A stretch of DNA of 64,000 nucleotides from Lentisphaerota bacterium (GTDB lineage: Bacteria > Verrucomicrobiota > Lentisphaeria > Oligosphaerales > JABHEG01), in NCBI GenBank assembly GCA_018676675.1, contig JABHEG010000118.1, forward strand, positions 1-64,000. Direction: 5' to 3'. A program made the translations under genes and the position numbers. The notes under the pieces were generated by a model that did not search any database, was not told the DNA's origin, and saw only the letters and a list, made by a program, of their open reading frames with translations. Below are positions 42,460 through 49,525 of this stretch, piece by piece. Every line of letters starts with the position of its first letter. The stretch's first letter is position 1.

Positions 42460-42487
42460 TTGCAGACTCGGGGTTCTGTGTTATGCT
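42460..42487 (+). promoter_or_regulatory. Weak sigma70-like promoter candidate for the LysM gene
   Basis: TTGCAG at 42460-42465, a 16-bp spacer, and TATGCT at 42482-42487, about 135 bp before the LysM gene start. The -35 match is poor. It lies in the divergent gap between rsmB and the lipoprotein gene, where a plus-strand promoter is expected. Confidence 0.3.
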
Positions 42488-42622
42488 ATATCAGGGGTGG
42501 TTCTCCAGACCGTTCCAGCAGTCGGAACTGGTCTGCTGTCGGCCTTGAAGCCAGAAGGGCGAGAGGACTAGAGACACGCCGTAATGGACCGTATGTCCGC
42601 GGCTAATTCAAGGCAATGAGCC

Positions 42623-43258
42623 ATGACCAAAACGATTCGTTCCGTTGTGCTTAGCGCTGGGCTGGGAGTTGTGACTCTCGGCGTTGGCGGTTGTGTCCTG
42701 CTCGAGCCGGCAGGCGGTCAGGATGTCCAGATGGCGCAGCAGCAGCGTCTTTCCCGCGACTTGGCAGAGATGCGGCGTCAACAACATGAACGAGCAACAC
42801 ATACGGCGGCCTTGCAGAGCGATGTCCGGGCTGTTCACGAACTGCGTGCGAAGGTGATTGCTTTGGCCGAGGACAACCAAGCCCAGGCTCAGCGTGTGCA
42901 GGAACTCGAGCGTCGAGTCGTGGCTGCCGAAGGGCGGGTTCAGGCGTTGAGCAATACCATGACTCAGCAGGTAGACCGCCTGCGCAGCGCTCTTGCTGAA
43001 GAGGAGCAGACGCGCAAGAAGTCGGTGTCCGAAGTTATCAAGATCGTGTCCCAGACCGTTGAGGGTGCCGTGCGGAATGTGCAGCGCCGGGTCGCGCCGC
43101 CGCCGACCGCAAAGCGAACGTACACCGTGGTCAGAGGTGACACACTGAGCGCGATTTCCACGGCTTTCGGCGTCTCTATCGACGCGATCAAGAAGGCCAA
43201 CAATCTGAAGGGCGACACGATTAGGGAAGGGCAGGCCCTGACGATTCCTTCCCCGTGA
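42623..43258 (+). CDS. LysM-domain lipoprotein with coiled coil
   Basis: A 211-residue protein. The N-terminal signal ends in LGVGGC, an acceptable lipobox, so lipid attachment at about Cys24 is likely. Residues about 35-150 are rich in Gln, Glu, Arg and Ala with heptad-like spacing (AQAQRVQELERRVVAAEGRVQALSN), predicting a long coiled coil. A single LysM domain closes the protein at about residues 167-209 (YTVVRGDTLSAISTAFGVS, ANNLKGDTIREGQALTIP), which binds N-acetylglucosamine-containing glycan such as peptidoglycan. The protein probably bridges an envelope membrane and the cell wall. The ribosome-binding site is weak (AAGG about 9 nt upstream). Confidence 0.9.
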   Translation: MTKTIRSVVLSAGLGVVTLGVGGCVLLEPAGGQDVQMAQQQRLSRDLAEMRRQQHERATHTAALQSDVRAVHELRAKVIALAEDNQAQAQRVQELERRVVAAEGRVQALSNTMTQQVDRLRSALAEEEQTRKKSVSEVIKIVSQTVEGAVRNVQRRVAPPPTAKRTYTVVRGDTLSAISTAFGVSIDAIKKANNLKGDTIREGQALTIPSP

Positions 43259-43465
43259 CCGTAGGGCCGAGGTAGGCGAGCTATTGGGCGCCACCCCGCC
43301 TTGGGGCCAGCGACGACGGACAACCTTCCCGCTCTCCGCAAGCCCTCCAATGGCGTATCGCCAGAATCCCCTATGTGGACCGGGAAGCAACCGGCCGCGT
43401 CTATTCCCGGTGATCGCCAGATTGCCGGACGACTGTGACGGCCCACAGGCAAGGAAAAAACAGCC

Positions 43466-43963
43466 ATGGACAAGCCAGAGATGCGCGAGGAAGTGTTGAG
43501 TCTGCTTGAGCAGAATGCACGAATGCCCAACGCTGAGATCGCTGATCGACTTGCCGTTCCCGAGCAGGCGATTGCGGATGTGATCACGGAAATGGAAGCG
43601 GATGGGACGATCATTGGCTACTACGCGTTGGTGAATGAGCAGAGCCTTGATGAGTCCGCTGTCCGGGCGATCATCGAAGTCGAGGTACAGCCGCAGCGGG
43701 ATGGGGGGTTCGACCCCATTGCTCAGCGGGTTAGCAAGTTTTCTGAGGTGCGCACGGTGCACTTGGTCAGCGGGCGCTATGATTTGCGTCTGGAAGTGGT
43801 CGGCAGTTCCCTCCATGAGGTGGCTTCATTCGTCGCCAGTAAGCTGGCCCCCCTGGAGGGCGTCAAGTCGACGGTGACTCACTTCCTGCTGAAGAAATAC
43901 AAGGAGGCCGGTTTCCGCCTTCAAGAGGATGAATCCTATGAGCGACTCAAGATCACCCCATAG
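43466..43963 (+). CDS. Lrp/AsnC family transcriptional regulator
   Basis: A 165-residue regulator. The N-terminal winged helix-turn-helix spans about residues 5-55 (EEVLSLLEQNARMPNAEIADRL, ITEMEADGTIIGYYALVN). The C-terminal RAM/Lrp ligand-binding domain spans about 65-145 (VRAIIEVEVQ, FSEVRTVHLVSGRYDLRLEVVG, VTHFLLKKYKEAG). Members sense amino acids or related ligands and often control adjacent metabolic genes. The aminotransferase gene starts inside its 3' end, so the pair is almost certainly co-transcribed and may be autoregulated, with an amino acid ligand linked to the aminotransferase reaction (inference). AAGGA lies about 11 nt before the start. The 207-bp gap upstream holds no recognised feature. 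Confidence 0.9.
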   Translation: MDKPEMREEVLSLLEQNARMPNAEIADRLAVPEQAIADVITEMEADGTIIGYYALVNEQSLDESAVRAIIEVEVQPQRDGGFDPIAQRVSKFSEVRTVHLVSGRYDLRLEVVGSSLHEVASFVASKLAPLEGVKSTVTHFLLKKYKEAGFRLQEDESYERLKITP

Positions 43964-45116
43964 CTGGGTAGCTTCACATATCGGCGCCTTGCCTCGGAGT
44001 GGAATCCGCGACTTCTTCGAGCTGGTCAACACCATGGAAGACGTGGTCTCTCTTGGTATAGGTGAGCCCGACTTTGCCACCCCCTGGACTATCCGTGAAG
44101 CGACGATCTACGCCGTCGACAAGGGACACACCAGTTACACCTCGAATCTTGGTCTTCTATCGCTTCGGAAAGCCGTGTGCGAGTACGTCGCCGGCACGTT
44201 CGGGATGGACTACGCGCCTGAGAATCAGTGCATCATCACCGTCGGCGTCAGCGAAGCCCTTGATCTCATTCTCCGGGCCGTTCTGAATCCGGGCGACGAA
44301 GTTCTTATCCACCGTCCGTGTTACGTTTCCTATGAGCCGTGTATCACTATGGCCCACGCCACAGCTGTTGGGGTTGACACGGTTGAGGAAACCGGGTTCG
44401 CTCTGACTGCTGAAGCCTTGGCCGCCCGGATTACTCCGAAGACCAAAGCGCTCCTCCTCAATTTTCCCAACAATCCTACGGGTGCGGACCTGACCTGGGA
44501 ACAGAAGGAAGCGGTCGCTGCGGTGGCCATTGAGAACGATCTTCTGGTCATCAGCGATGAGATCTACACGGAGCTGACGTACACGGATGCCAGCCCCAGC
44601 ATTGCCAGCGTTTCCGGGATGGCGGCGCGGACGATCCTGCTGGCAGGGCTCAGCAAAGCCTACGCGATGACCGGCTACCGCGTTGCGTACGCTTGCGGGC
44701 CTGAGGATCTCATCGAAGCGATGATGAAGATCCACCAGTACACCATGCTGTGTGCCTCAAGCATCGCCCAGGAAGCCGCGGTCGAGGCCCTCAAGAAGGG
44801 CCGCCGCGACATGCTCGATATGAAACGGGAGTACGAGCAGCGGCGCAATGTCATCGTCAGGCGGCTGAATGCAATGGGGCTCCCCTGTGTGCTTCCGAAA
44901 GGGGCGTTCTATGTCTTCCCGCGCATTTCCGACACCGGACTCAGTTCACAGGAATTCGCTCAACGACTTCTGCAGGAAAAACGCGTAGCAGTTGTGCCCG
45001 GAACGGCTTTCGGTGCTTGCGGTGAAGGGTATGTACGCTGTTCCTACGCGACCGCCTTTGAGGAAATCGAGGTCGCCATGGGGCGGATCGGTGAGTTCCT
45101 CCAGACGGTTGACTAG
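43938..45116 (+). CDS. PLP-dependent class I/II aminotransferase
   Basis: A 392-residue fold-type I aminotransferase. The start at 43938 has AGAGGA 8 nt upstream; an ATG nine bases earlier (43929) sits too close to it. Substrate and cofactor motifs are GIGEPDFATPW, TSYTSNLGLLSLRKAV, NFPNNPTGADLT, SDEIYTELTY, and the Schiff-base lysine Lys240 in LSKAYAMTGYRVAY. The overall pattern fits PatA- or AspB-like enzymes acting on aspartate, aromatic amino acids or an N-acyl diaminopimelate intermediate; the substrate is not resolved. It overlaps the Lrp/AsnC gene by 26 bp, indicating translational coupling. A 71-bp gap separates it from trmB. Confidence 0.93.
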   Translation: MSDSRSPHSWVASHIGALPRSGIRDFFELVNTMEDVVSLGIGEPDFATPWTIREATIYAVDKGHTSYTSNLGLLSLRKAVCEYVAGTFGMDYAPENQCIITVGVSEALDLILRAVLNPGDEVLIHRPCYVSYEPCITMAHATAVGVDTVEETGFALTAEALAARITPKTKALLLNFPNNPTGADLTWEQKEAVAAVAIENDLLVISDEIYTELTYTDASPSIASVSGMAARTILLAGLSKAYAMTGYRVAYACGPEDLIEAMMKIHQYTMLCASSIAQEAAVEALKKGRRDMLDMKREYEQRRNVIVRRLNAMGLPCVLPKGAFYVFPRISDTGLSSQEFAQRLLQEKRVAVVPGTAFGACGEGYVRCSYATAFEEIEVAMGRIGEFLQTVD

Positions 45117-45145
45117 CCGTTGCTCGCACACCCCGAACGTTCTTC

Positions 45146-45179
45146 TAACGACTGACTACACATAACGACTGACTACACA
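45146..45179. repeat. Perfect 17-bp tandem duplication upstream of trmB
   Basis: TAACGACTGACTACACA occurs twice head to tail (45146-45162 and 45163-45179), ending 8 bp before the trmB start codon, where a ribosome-binding site would be expected. No purine-rich Shine-Dalgarno is visible. Confidence 0.9.
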
Positions 45180-45187
45180 CTTTTCCC

Positions 45188-45781
45188 ATGCTTCACATCA
45201 TTACCAATACCTACACCGTCCTCCAGCCTCTCTTCGGGCGACCGCCTATGCCCACGGAGCTTGATATGGGATGCGGGAAAGGCCGCTTTGCCCTGGATCT
45301 GGCTGAACGGTTTCCGGACCGCCTCATTCTTGGCGCCGATGTCATGCTGGGTCGGCTGCGTAAGGTTGCGAAGAAGGCGGATCGACGCGGTCTTGAGAAT
45401 GTTGAGTTGCTCCGGGCCAACAACCTCGAACTGGTCGGCTACCAGATCCCGGATCGTTCCATCAGCCGAGCTCACCTCCTTTGTCCCGATCCCTGGCCCA
45501 AAGACAAGCACCGCAACAAGCGCCTGGCCACAACTGATTTTTTTTCACGGATCGCTCGCATCTTGACGCCCGGCGGCGTCTTCCACTTTGCGACCGACCA
45601 TGTTCCCTACTTCGAGGCCATGCAGCGTATCGCGGAGATGCATCCCGCGTTCGAGCGAGCTGACGATGGGCTGGACGATATTGCCGGTATCAAGACTGAC
45701 TTTGAGCTGCAGTGGGAGGCCCAGGGGAAACGCGTTCCGCATGCTGCATACCGGACTGCGGCGGGGGGCGCTCGTTTGTAA
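45188..45781 (+). CDS. trmB: tRNA (guanosine(46)-N7)-methyltransferase TrmB
   Basis: A 197-residue SAM-dependent methyltransferase that makes m7G46 in tRNA variable loops. Motif I is ELDMGCGKGRFALDLAERFP. The family signature is LLCPDPWPKDKHRNKR. The TDHVPYFEAM segment and the C-terminal TDFELQWEAQGKRVPHAAY complete the TrmB pattern. The protein is slightly short because the N-terminal extension seen in many homologues is missing, but the core is intact. The start codon is preceded by pyrimidine-rich ACTTTTCCC and no Shine-Dalgarno, just after a 17-bp tandem duplication. This may mean leaderless or reduced initiation, or coupling to the preceding aminotransferase. Confidence 0.92.
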   Translation: MLHIITNTYTVLQPLFGRPPMPTELDMGCGKGRFALDLAERFPDRLILGADVMLGRLRKVAKKADRRGLENVELLRANNLELVGYQIPDRSISRAHLLCPDPWPKDKHRNKRLATTDFFSRIARILTPGGVFHFATDHVPYFEAMQRIAEMHPAFERADDGLDDIAGIKTDFELQWEAQGKRVPHAAYRTAAGGARL

Positions 45782-45816
45782 TTTCACCGCAGTTGAGCAC
45801 GGGAAGGTCGCCGGGT

Positions 45817-45911
45817 GGCACCGCCTCCCACATTGAAGAGGGCGTCCCCCAATGTGGGGGGGGCCGCCGTGCCGCGACCGGCCGCCAAGGCGGCCAGGGT
45901 TACACCCTTTG
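45817..45911. repeat. Cluster of GC-rich hairpins downstream of trmB
   Basis: CCCACATTG (45827-45835) pairs with CAATGTGGG (45850-45858), and outer GGCAC/GTGCC extends the fold to 45817-45873. The same CTCCCACATTG hairpin recurs at 58824-58860. A perfect GGCCGCC-AA-GGCGGCC palindrome (45880-45895) and a small AGGGT-TAC-ACCCT hairpin followed by TT (45896-45911) come next. These may together terminate the trmB transcript, but the U-tract is weak. Confidence 0.7.
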
Positions 45912-45986
45912 ATAGGACTGTTCGATTCTGGGCAGAGGCTGGGCTCGTGTGTGACTTCGGCACAAAACGCAGTTTGGGGTGACCGT

Positions 45987-46060
45987 CAGAGCCGTGACTT
46001 GCGGGAGCGGTCGCCACTTGATGTCGCCACCGGAAACCGCTCCTGAAAGTCGCGGCTCTG
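45987..46060. repeat. REP-like palindromic repeat
   Basis: Arms of 25 nt at 45987-46011 and 46036-46060 pair at 22 of 25 positions around a 24-nt loop. The outer pairs are CAGAGCCG/CGGCTCTG and the inner pairs AGGAGCGGT-type. CCGTCAGAGCCG at its left edge and GTTCAGGCACCG at its right edge recur at other copies. It lies in the 439-bp gap between trmB and the DUF4886 gene. Confidence 0.83.
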
Positions 46061-46220
46061 TTCAGGCACCGAACAACCGCAGATGACACCCTCAGATATG
46101 CCCGACGGACCGTCGTCAGCGGCATCCCCTCCCCCCGAGCGGTCAACTCGCGCCTTGGCTGTCGACGCAGTAGGTTCTCTGTCGGCGGCGATGCACCTTC
46201 AGCAAGACGGAGACCAAAGC

Positions 46221-47216
46221 ATGCAGACAACGAATCCACGCCTCCACCGAACAGCTCTTCTATCCCTCGCTCTGGCCCTCGCACTCGTAGGGGGCGGAGG
46301 GGTCCATGCGGCGGAAGCGAAGAAGCTGAACGTCCTTTTCATCGGCAACAGCTACACGGCCCGGCACAGGCTCGCAACCGTTGTGAAAGCAATGGCGGAG
46401 GCCGGCAACCCCGGCCTGACGTTCGACATCACCCAGGTGATCTATGGTGGGCGTCGCCTGGTGGACCATTGGCGGTTGGGGACGCAGAACTACGTGCGGA
46501 TTTCTGAGCTGACTGTCGACGAGGAGAAAGCTACGATCGAGAGTTTGAAGAAGGCCATTGCCGACGACCCCAAAGACAAGTACGCGAAGGGGGCACTCAA
46601 GCGTCACCAGGGATTGCTGAAGGGGCTCGAGAAGCAGCGGAAGACGTGGGACATCGTCGTGCTGCAGTCCTACCGCGATGACGTACAAGGTGCAGACTCA
46701 CTCTATGTTGAGTACGCCCCCAGATTCGCCGAACTGATCAAGGCCCAGGGGGCTCGCATCGTGCTTTACGAAACGACGCCCCACACCCAGAACGCCAAGC
46801 CGCTGACAGCTGCACCGGACAAGAGGAAAGCGATGTCAAAGGCTCGGGTGATTGCTGCGTTGGCCAATCGCATCGATGCCACGGTGGTGCCAATGGGGCT
46901 GGTCGCGTTCCGCTGCCAGACGGAACGTCCTGATTTCACCTTGCGCTTCATTAACGACGCCCACCTCAATCACACGATGGCGTATTTGACCGCCTGCACG
47001 TTCTATGGAGCCATCTTCGATCGCACTCCGCAGGGTCTTGCCGTGGATTCCATCACCGACATCCGTTTCCTCGACAAGGACAACAAGGACAAAGACCGCG
47101 ATGGGAGACCCATCAAACGCACGTTCGCGGGCAAAGACCTGGCCGACCTGCAGCGCATTGCCTGGAAGGCGCTGACCGAGTTCAACAGCATTCGGGCCAA
47201 GCTCCCCGCCAAGTGA
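46221..47216 (+). CDS. Secreted SGNH-hydrolase-like protein (DUF4886 type)
   Basis: A 331-residue exported protein. The start at 46221 has GGAG about 9 nt upstream and opens a signal peptide (LHRTALLSLALALALVGGGGVHAAEA). An in-frame ATG at 46083 lies close to the palindromic repeat and adds an unlikely leader. The SGNH block I is LNVLFIGNSYTARH with candidate nucleophile Ser44. Block III-like IVVLQSYRDD and a late FINDAHLNHTMAYLTACTFYGAIF with a candidate catalytic Asp/His complete the fold. The family includes esterases acting on carbohydrates. Between these blocks is a Lys/Glu-rich helical insertion. Its stop overlaps the GTG start of the next gene in GTGA, so the two are probably translated in a coupled way. 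Confidence 0.82.
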   Translation: MQTTNPRLHRTALLSLALALALVGGGGVHAAEAKKLNVLFIGNSYTARHRLATVVKAMAEAGNPGLTFDITQVIYGGRRLVDHWRLGTQNYVRISELTVDEEKATIESLKKAIADDPKDKYAKGALKRHQGLLKGLEKQRKTWDIVVLQSYRDDVQGADSLYVEYAPRFAELIKAQGARIVLYETTPHTQNAKPLTAAPDKRKAMSKARVIAALANRIDATVVPMGLVAFRCQTERPDFTLRFINDAHLNHTMAYLTACTFYGAIFDRTPQGLAVDSITDIRFLDKDNKDKDRDGRPIKRTFAGKDLADLQRIAWKALTEFNSIRAKLPAK

Positions 47217-49402
47217 GAACGCACTGGGGTATTTGTGTGAGTGGAGCGGCAGGACAACGACGGATTGCGATGGCTTGCGCCTGGGGCTTAGTTGCCTGGC
47301 ACTGCTGTACATACGGTCAGCCAGACGTCTCCGGCGAGCCCCGGATCAGGATCACCAAGGCCACCCCCGACAAGGTGAGTCTTCGGGCTGGCGACACGCT
47401 CCGAGTCACCTGCCGGGCCGTCGGAGAGAACATCGCAGTTGGCAGTTTCATGTTCCGGAGTCAGGTGTCGGTGAGCGGTTCCATGCTGCCCGGCCTCACG
47501 CGGCGGAACGACGGTTACGTTCATCTCCACGATCCCGCCTTCGCCGCCAACACCCACAACATGTGCATCATGGACAATGGGGACCTGGACAAGGACCCCG
47601 ACGTCGGTGCGCTGCTTCTGAATATCCCCACGATGGACTGGCCCCCCGGAACGTACCCCTTTCACATTGTGGCTCATGTACGCCCTGCCGGCGGCCCGTA
47701 CATTGGAGACTCCATGCCTGTGGTCGTGACCATCGAAGGCTCTGCCACGGAGCAGGTCAACGAGACTCCTCCCGCAGAATCGCCGGCACAAACGCTCATT
47801 CTGAATGTCGACTTCAACTGCCGGCGCGACAACGAAGCCGGACTCGCGGCCTTCATTCGAGGCTGTGCCAGACGTGGCGTTGGGCGTCTGAATATCCGGG
47901 CTCTGATGATGGGGTACACCGAGCACCCGAGCGAGGTCCGCACGAGTTGGGGAGAGGCCGCCCCGGGCTTTGTCGACCCGGCGTTCGACCTCTTCCGACT
48001 GGCCGTCAGATACTGTCAGGAGGCGGGGATTGAGTGCTATGTCTTCTACGATTTGTTCGACACGCGCAATGATCGCTTCGCCGCCAGGCACCCCGAGTTT
48101 CGCCTGACTTCCAGAGATGGCAAATCCACCTGTATCGGGGCGCTCTGCTATGCGTATCCTGAAGTGCGCGCCTACTTCGACCGCTACATTGATGAACTCC
48201 TCGCCTACGGTGTTGACGGTTTCATGTTCTGTACGAAGTCCCGGCACGGCATGCCGCTGACCGCCAAGTACGGGTTCAATGAGCCGATTGCGCTGGAGTA
48301 CAAACGGCGTTTCGGCGCTGATCCACGTACGGAGGACTACGACCGCGACGCATGGCTTGACCTGCAGGGGGAGTACATCGTTTCCTGGGTCAAATCGGCC
48401 ACGGCCAAGGTCCATCAACACGGGGGGCGCACTGCCATTGCGCTGCCGGCGAGGAAGCGCAACCATTACGCCAACCTCGACTGGCGTCAAGTCGTCATTG
48501 AGAAGGCCGTGGACGAACTGCACACGAGCTGTTGGCGTTCGGAAGAGATGCGCCTCCTGGGGGTCGACGGCCTGAAGCGCTTGCATGAATACACCAACGT
48601 CTGTCATGAGCACGGCGTCAAGTACTCGCCGTATCTCTTTGCGGATATGTCGTTCAGGGGGACCTACCGACAGCTGGGGCTCGTCGCAACTCAGCAGCAA
48701 GCCGCCAACTGGATCAGACACGTGCGGATGGCGCCGGTCGATGGGGTCATGTTTCACGACATGGAGATCTTCACCACCATCCTGCATGACTTCGTGAACA
48801 TGGAGTTGATTCGGGCGGCCGGCAGCGCCATGCGTGACCCCCCGCGCTGTTTGAGTGGCTGGGAGGCCCTTGAGACCGCAGACCGCCGCAAGGACGGTGA
48901 GGTGATCTACAATGCCGGGCTCCGCTCTGACGCCGGTAACGGTATCGCCTGCTGGAACGTCACAAAGAGGGTGACGGAACCCCTCCGACGCTACGAGGAC
49001 GGGTGGGGCTTGGACTGTGCGTCAGTTACCCGGCTTGAGAGCGCTCCGACAGCCCTGCCTCGAAGTGGCAAGGACAGGGACACACCGTTCTGCCTCAGGT
49101 TGGCTGCCCGACTCGGACCCGATGGTGAACGCGCGTCCGTTCGAGCCATGGTCAGACGATCCCTCGGCCCCAAGGTCGACTACGAGCTGGGCCGACACCT
49201 GCTGCACCGCGACCAGATTCCCATCGACGTCATGTTGGACCAGACTGTCACGATTGACACGACCACGGGTGATGAGATCGTTCTGCCGTTCTCCGGTGGG
49301 AAAGCGCAAGGCAAGTTGGACGGTGCCACGGCATGGGTAACGCTGGAGCCGGTCACTGGCGCATTTGTCCTGCAGAGCGTGTCCCTCAAACGCGGCCCAT
49401 AG
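47213..49402 (+). CDS. GHL10-like (glycoside-hydrolase-10-like TIM barrel) secreted protein
   Basis: A 729-residue protein with GTG start at 47213, overlapping the preceding stop (GTGA). A weaker alternative is the ATG at 47270. The N-terminus has an export-like segment (RRIAMACAWGLVAWHCC). Residues about 40-175 form an Ig-like domain (KATPDKVSLRAGDTLRVTC). A TIM barrel follows from about 200: LILNVDFNCRRDNEAG, AVRYCQEAGIECYVFYDLFD, HPEFRLTSRDG, AYPEVRAYFDRYIDELLAYGVDGFMF. The pattern of a 'yPEVR' helix followed by 'GvDGf' is that of GHL10/DUF187-type hydrolases. Catalytic residues are not certain. The convergent gene at 49526 has the same barrel pattern, so the two may be related enzymes. 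The substrate is unknown. Confidence 0.75.
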   Translation: MRTHWGICVSGAAGQRRIAMACAWGLVAWHCCTYGQPDVSGEPRIRITKATPDKVSLRAGDTLRVTCRAVGENIAVGSFMFRSQVSVSGSMLPGLTRRNDGYVHLHDPAFAANTHNMCIMDNGDLDKDPDVGALLLNIPTMDWPPGTYPFHIVAHVRPAGGPYIGDSMPVVVTIEGSATEQVNETPPAESPAQTLILNVDFNCRRDNEAGLAAFIRGCARRGVGRLNIRALMMGYTEHPSEVRTSWGEAAPGFVDPAFDLFRLAVRYCQEAGIECYVFYDLFDTRNDRFAARHPEFRLTSRDGKSTCIGALCYAYPEVRAYFDRYIDELLAYGVDGFMFCTKSRHGMPLTAKYGFNEPIALEYKRRFGADPRTEDYDRDAWLDLQGEYIVSWVKSATAKVHQHGGRTAIALPARKRNHYANLDWRQVVIEKAVDELHTSCWRSEEMRLLGVDGLKRLHEYTNVCHEHGVKYSPYLFADMSFRGTYRQLGLVATQQQAANWIRHVRMAPVDGVMFHDMEIFTTILHDFVNMELIRAAGSAMRDPPRCLSGWEALETADRRKDGEVIYNAGLRSDAGNGIACWNVTKRVTEPLRRYEDGWGLDCASVTRLESAPTALPRSGKDRDTPFCLRLAARLGPDGERASVRAMVRRSLGPKVDYELGRHLLHRDQIPIDVMLDQTVTIDTTTGDEIVLPFSGGKAQGKLDGATAWVTLEPVTGAFVLQSVSLKRGP

Positions 49403-49405
49403 CTC

Positions 49406-49475
49406 GAGCCGCGGCTCACGCCCGATAGGTCGCCAGCTGACAGGTTAGTGCCTGAACGGAAACCCGGCGGTCTAG
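49406..49475. repeat. Degenerate trace of the dispersed repeat in a convergent gap
   Basis: A perfect 12-bp palindrome GAGCCGCGGCTC (49406-49417) uses the same GAGCCGCG core as the other copies, and AGTGCCTGAACGGAAAC (about 49448-49464) is the reverse complement of the GTTCAGGCAC tail seen at 36191 and 46061. The rest is too diverged to align by eye. Confidence 0.35.
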
Positions 49476-49525
49476 GGCGACCGCTTGAATTCACCAGGCG
49501 GGGGCCTTTCCGTGCAGGCACCAGG

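Noticed and set aside
42608..43816. 402-codon minus-strand open frame over the LysM and Lrp genes
   Set aside because: It spans two well-supported plus-strand genes and their gap.
47288..48787. 499-codon minus-strand open frame over the GHL10-like gene
   Set aside because: Shadow of the plus-strand gene; no signal, domain or ribosome-binding site.
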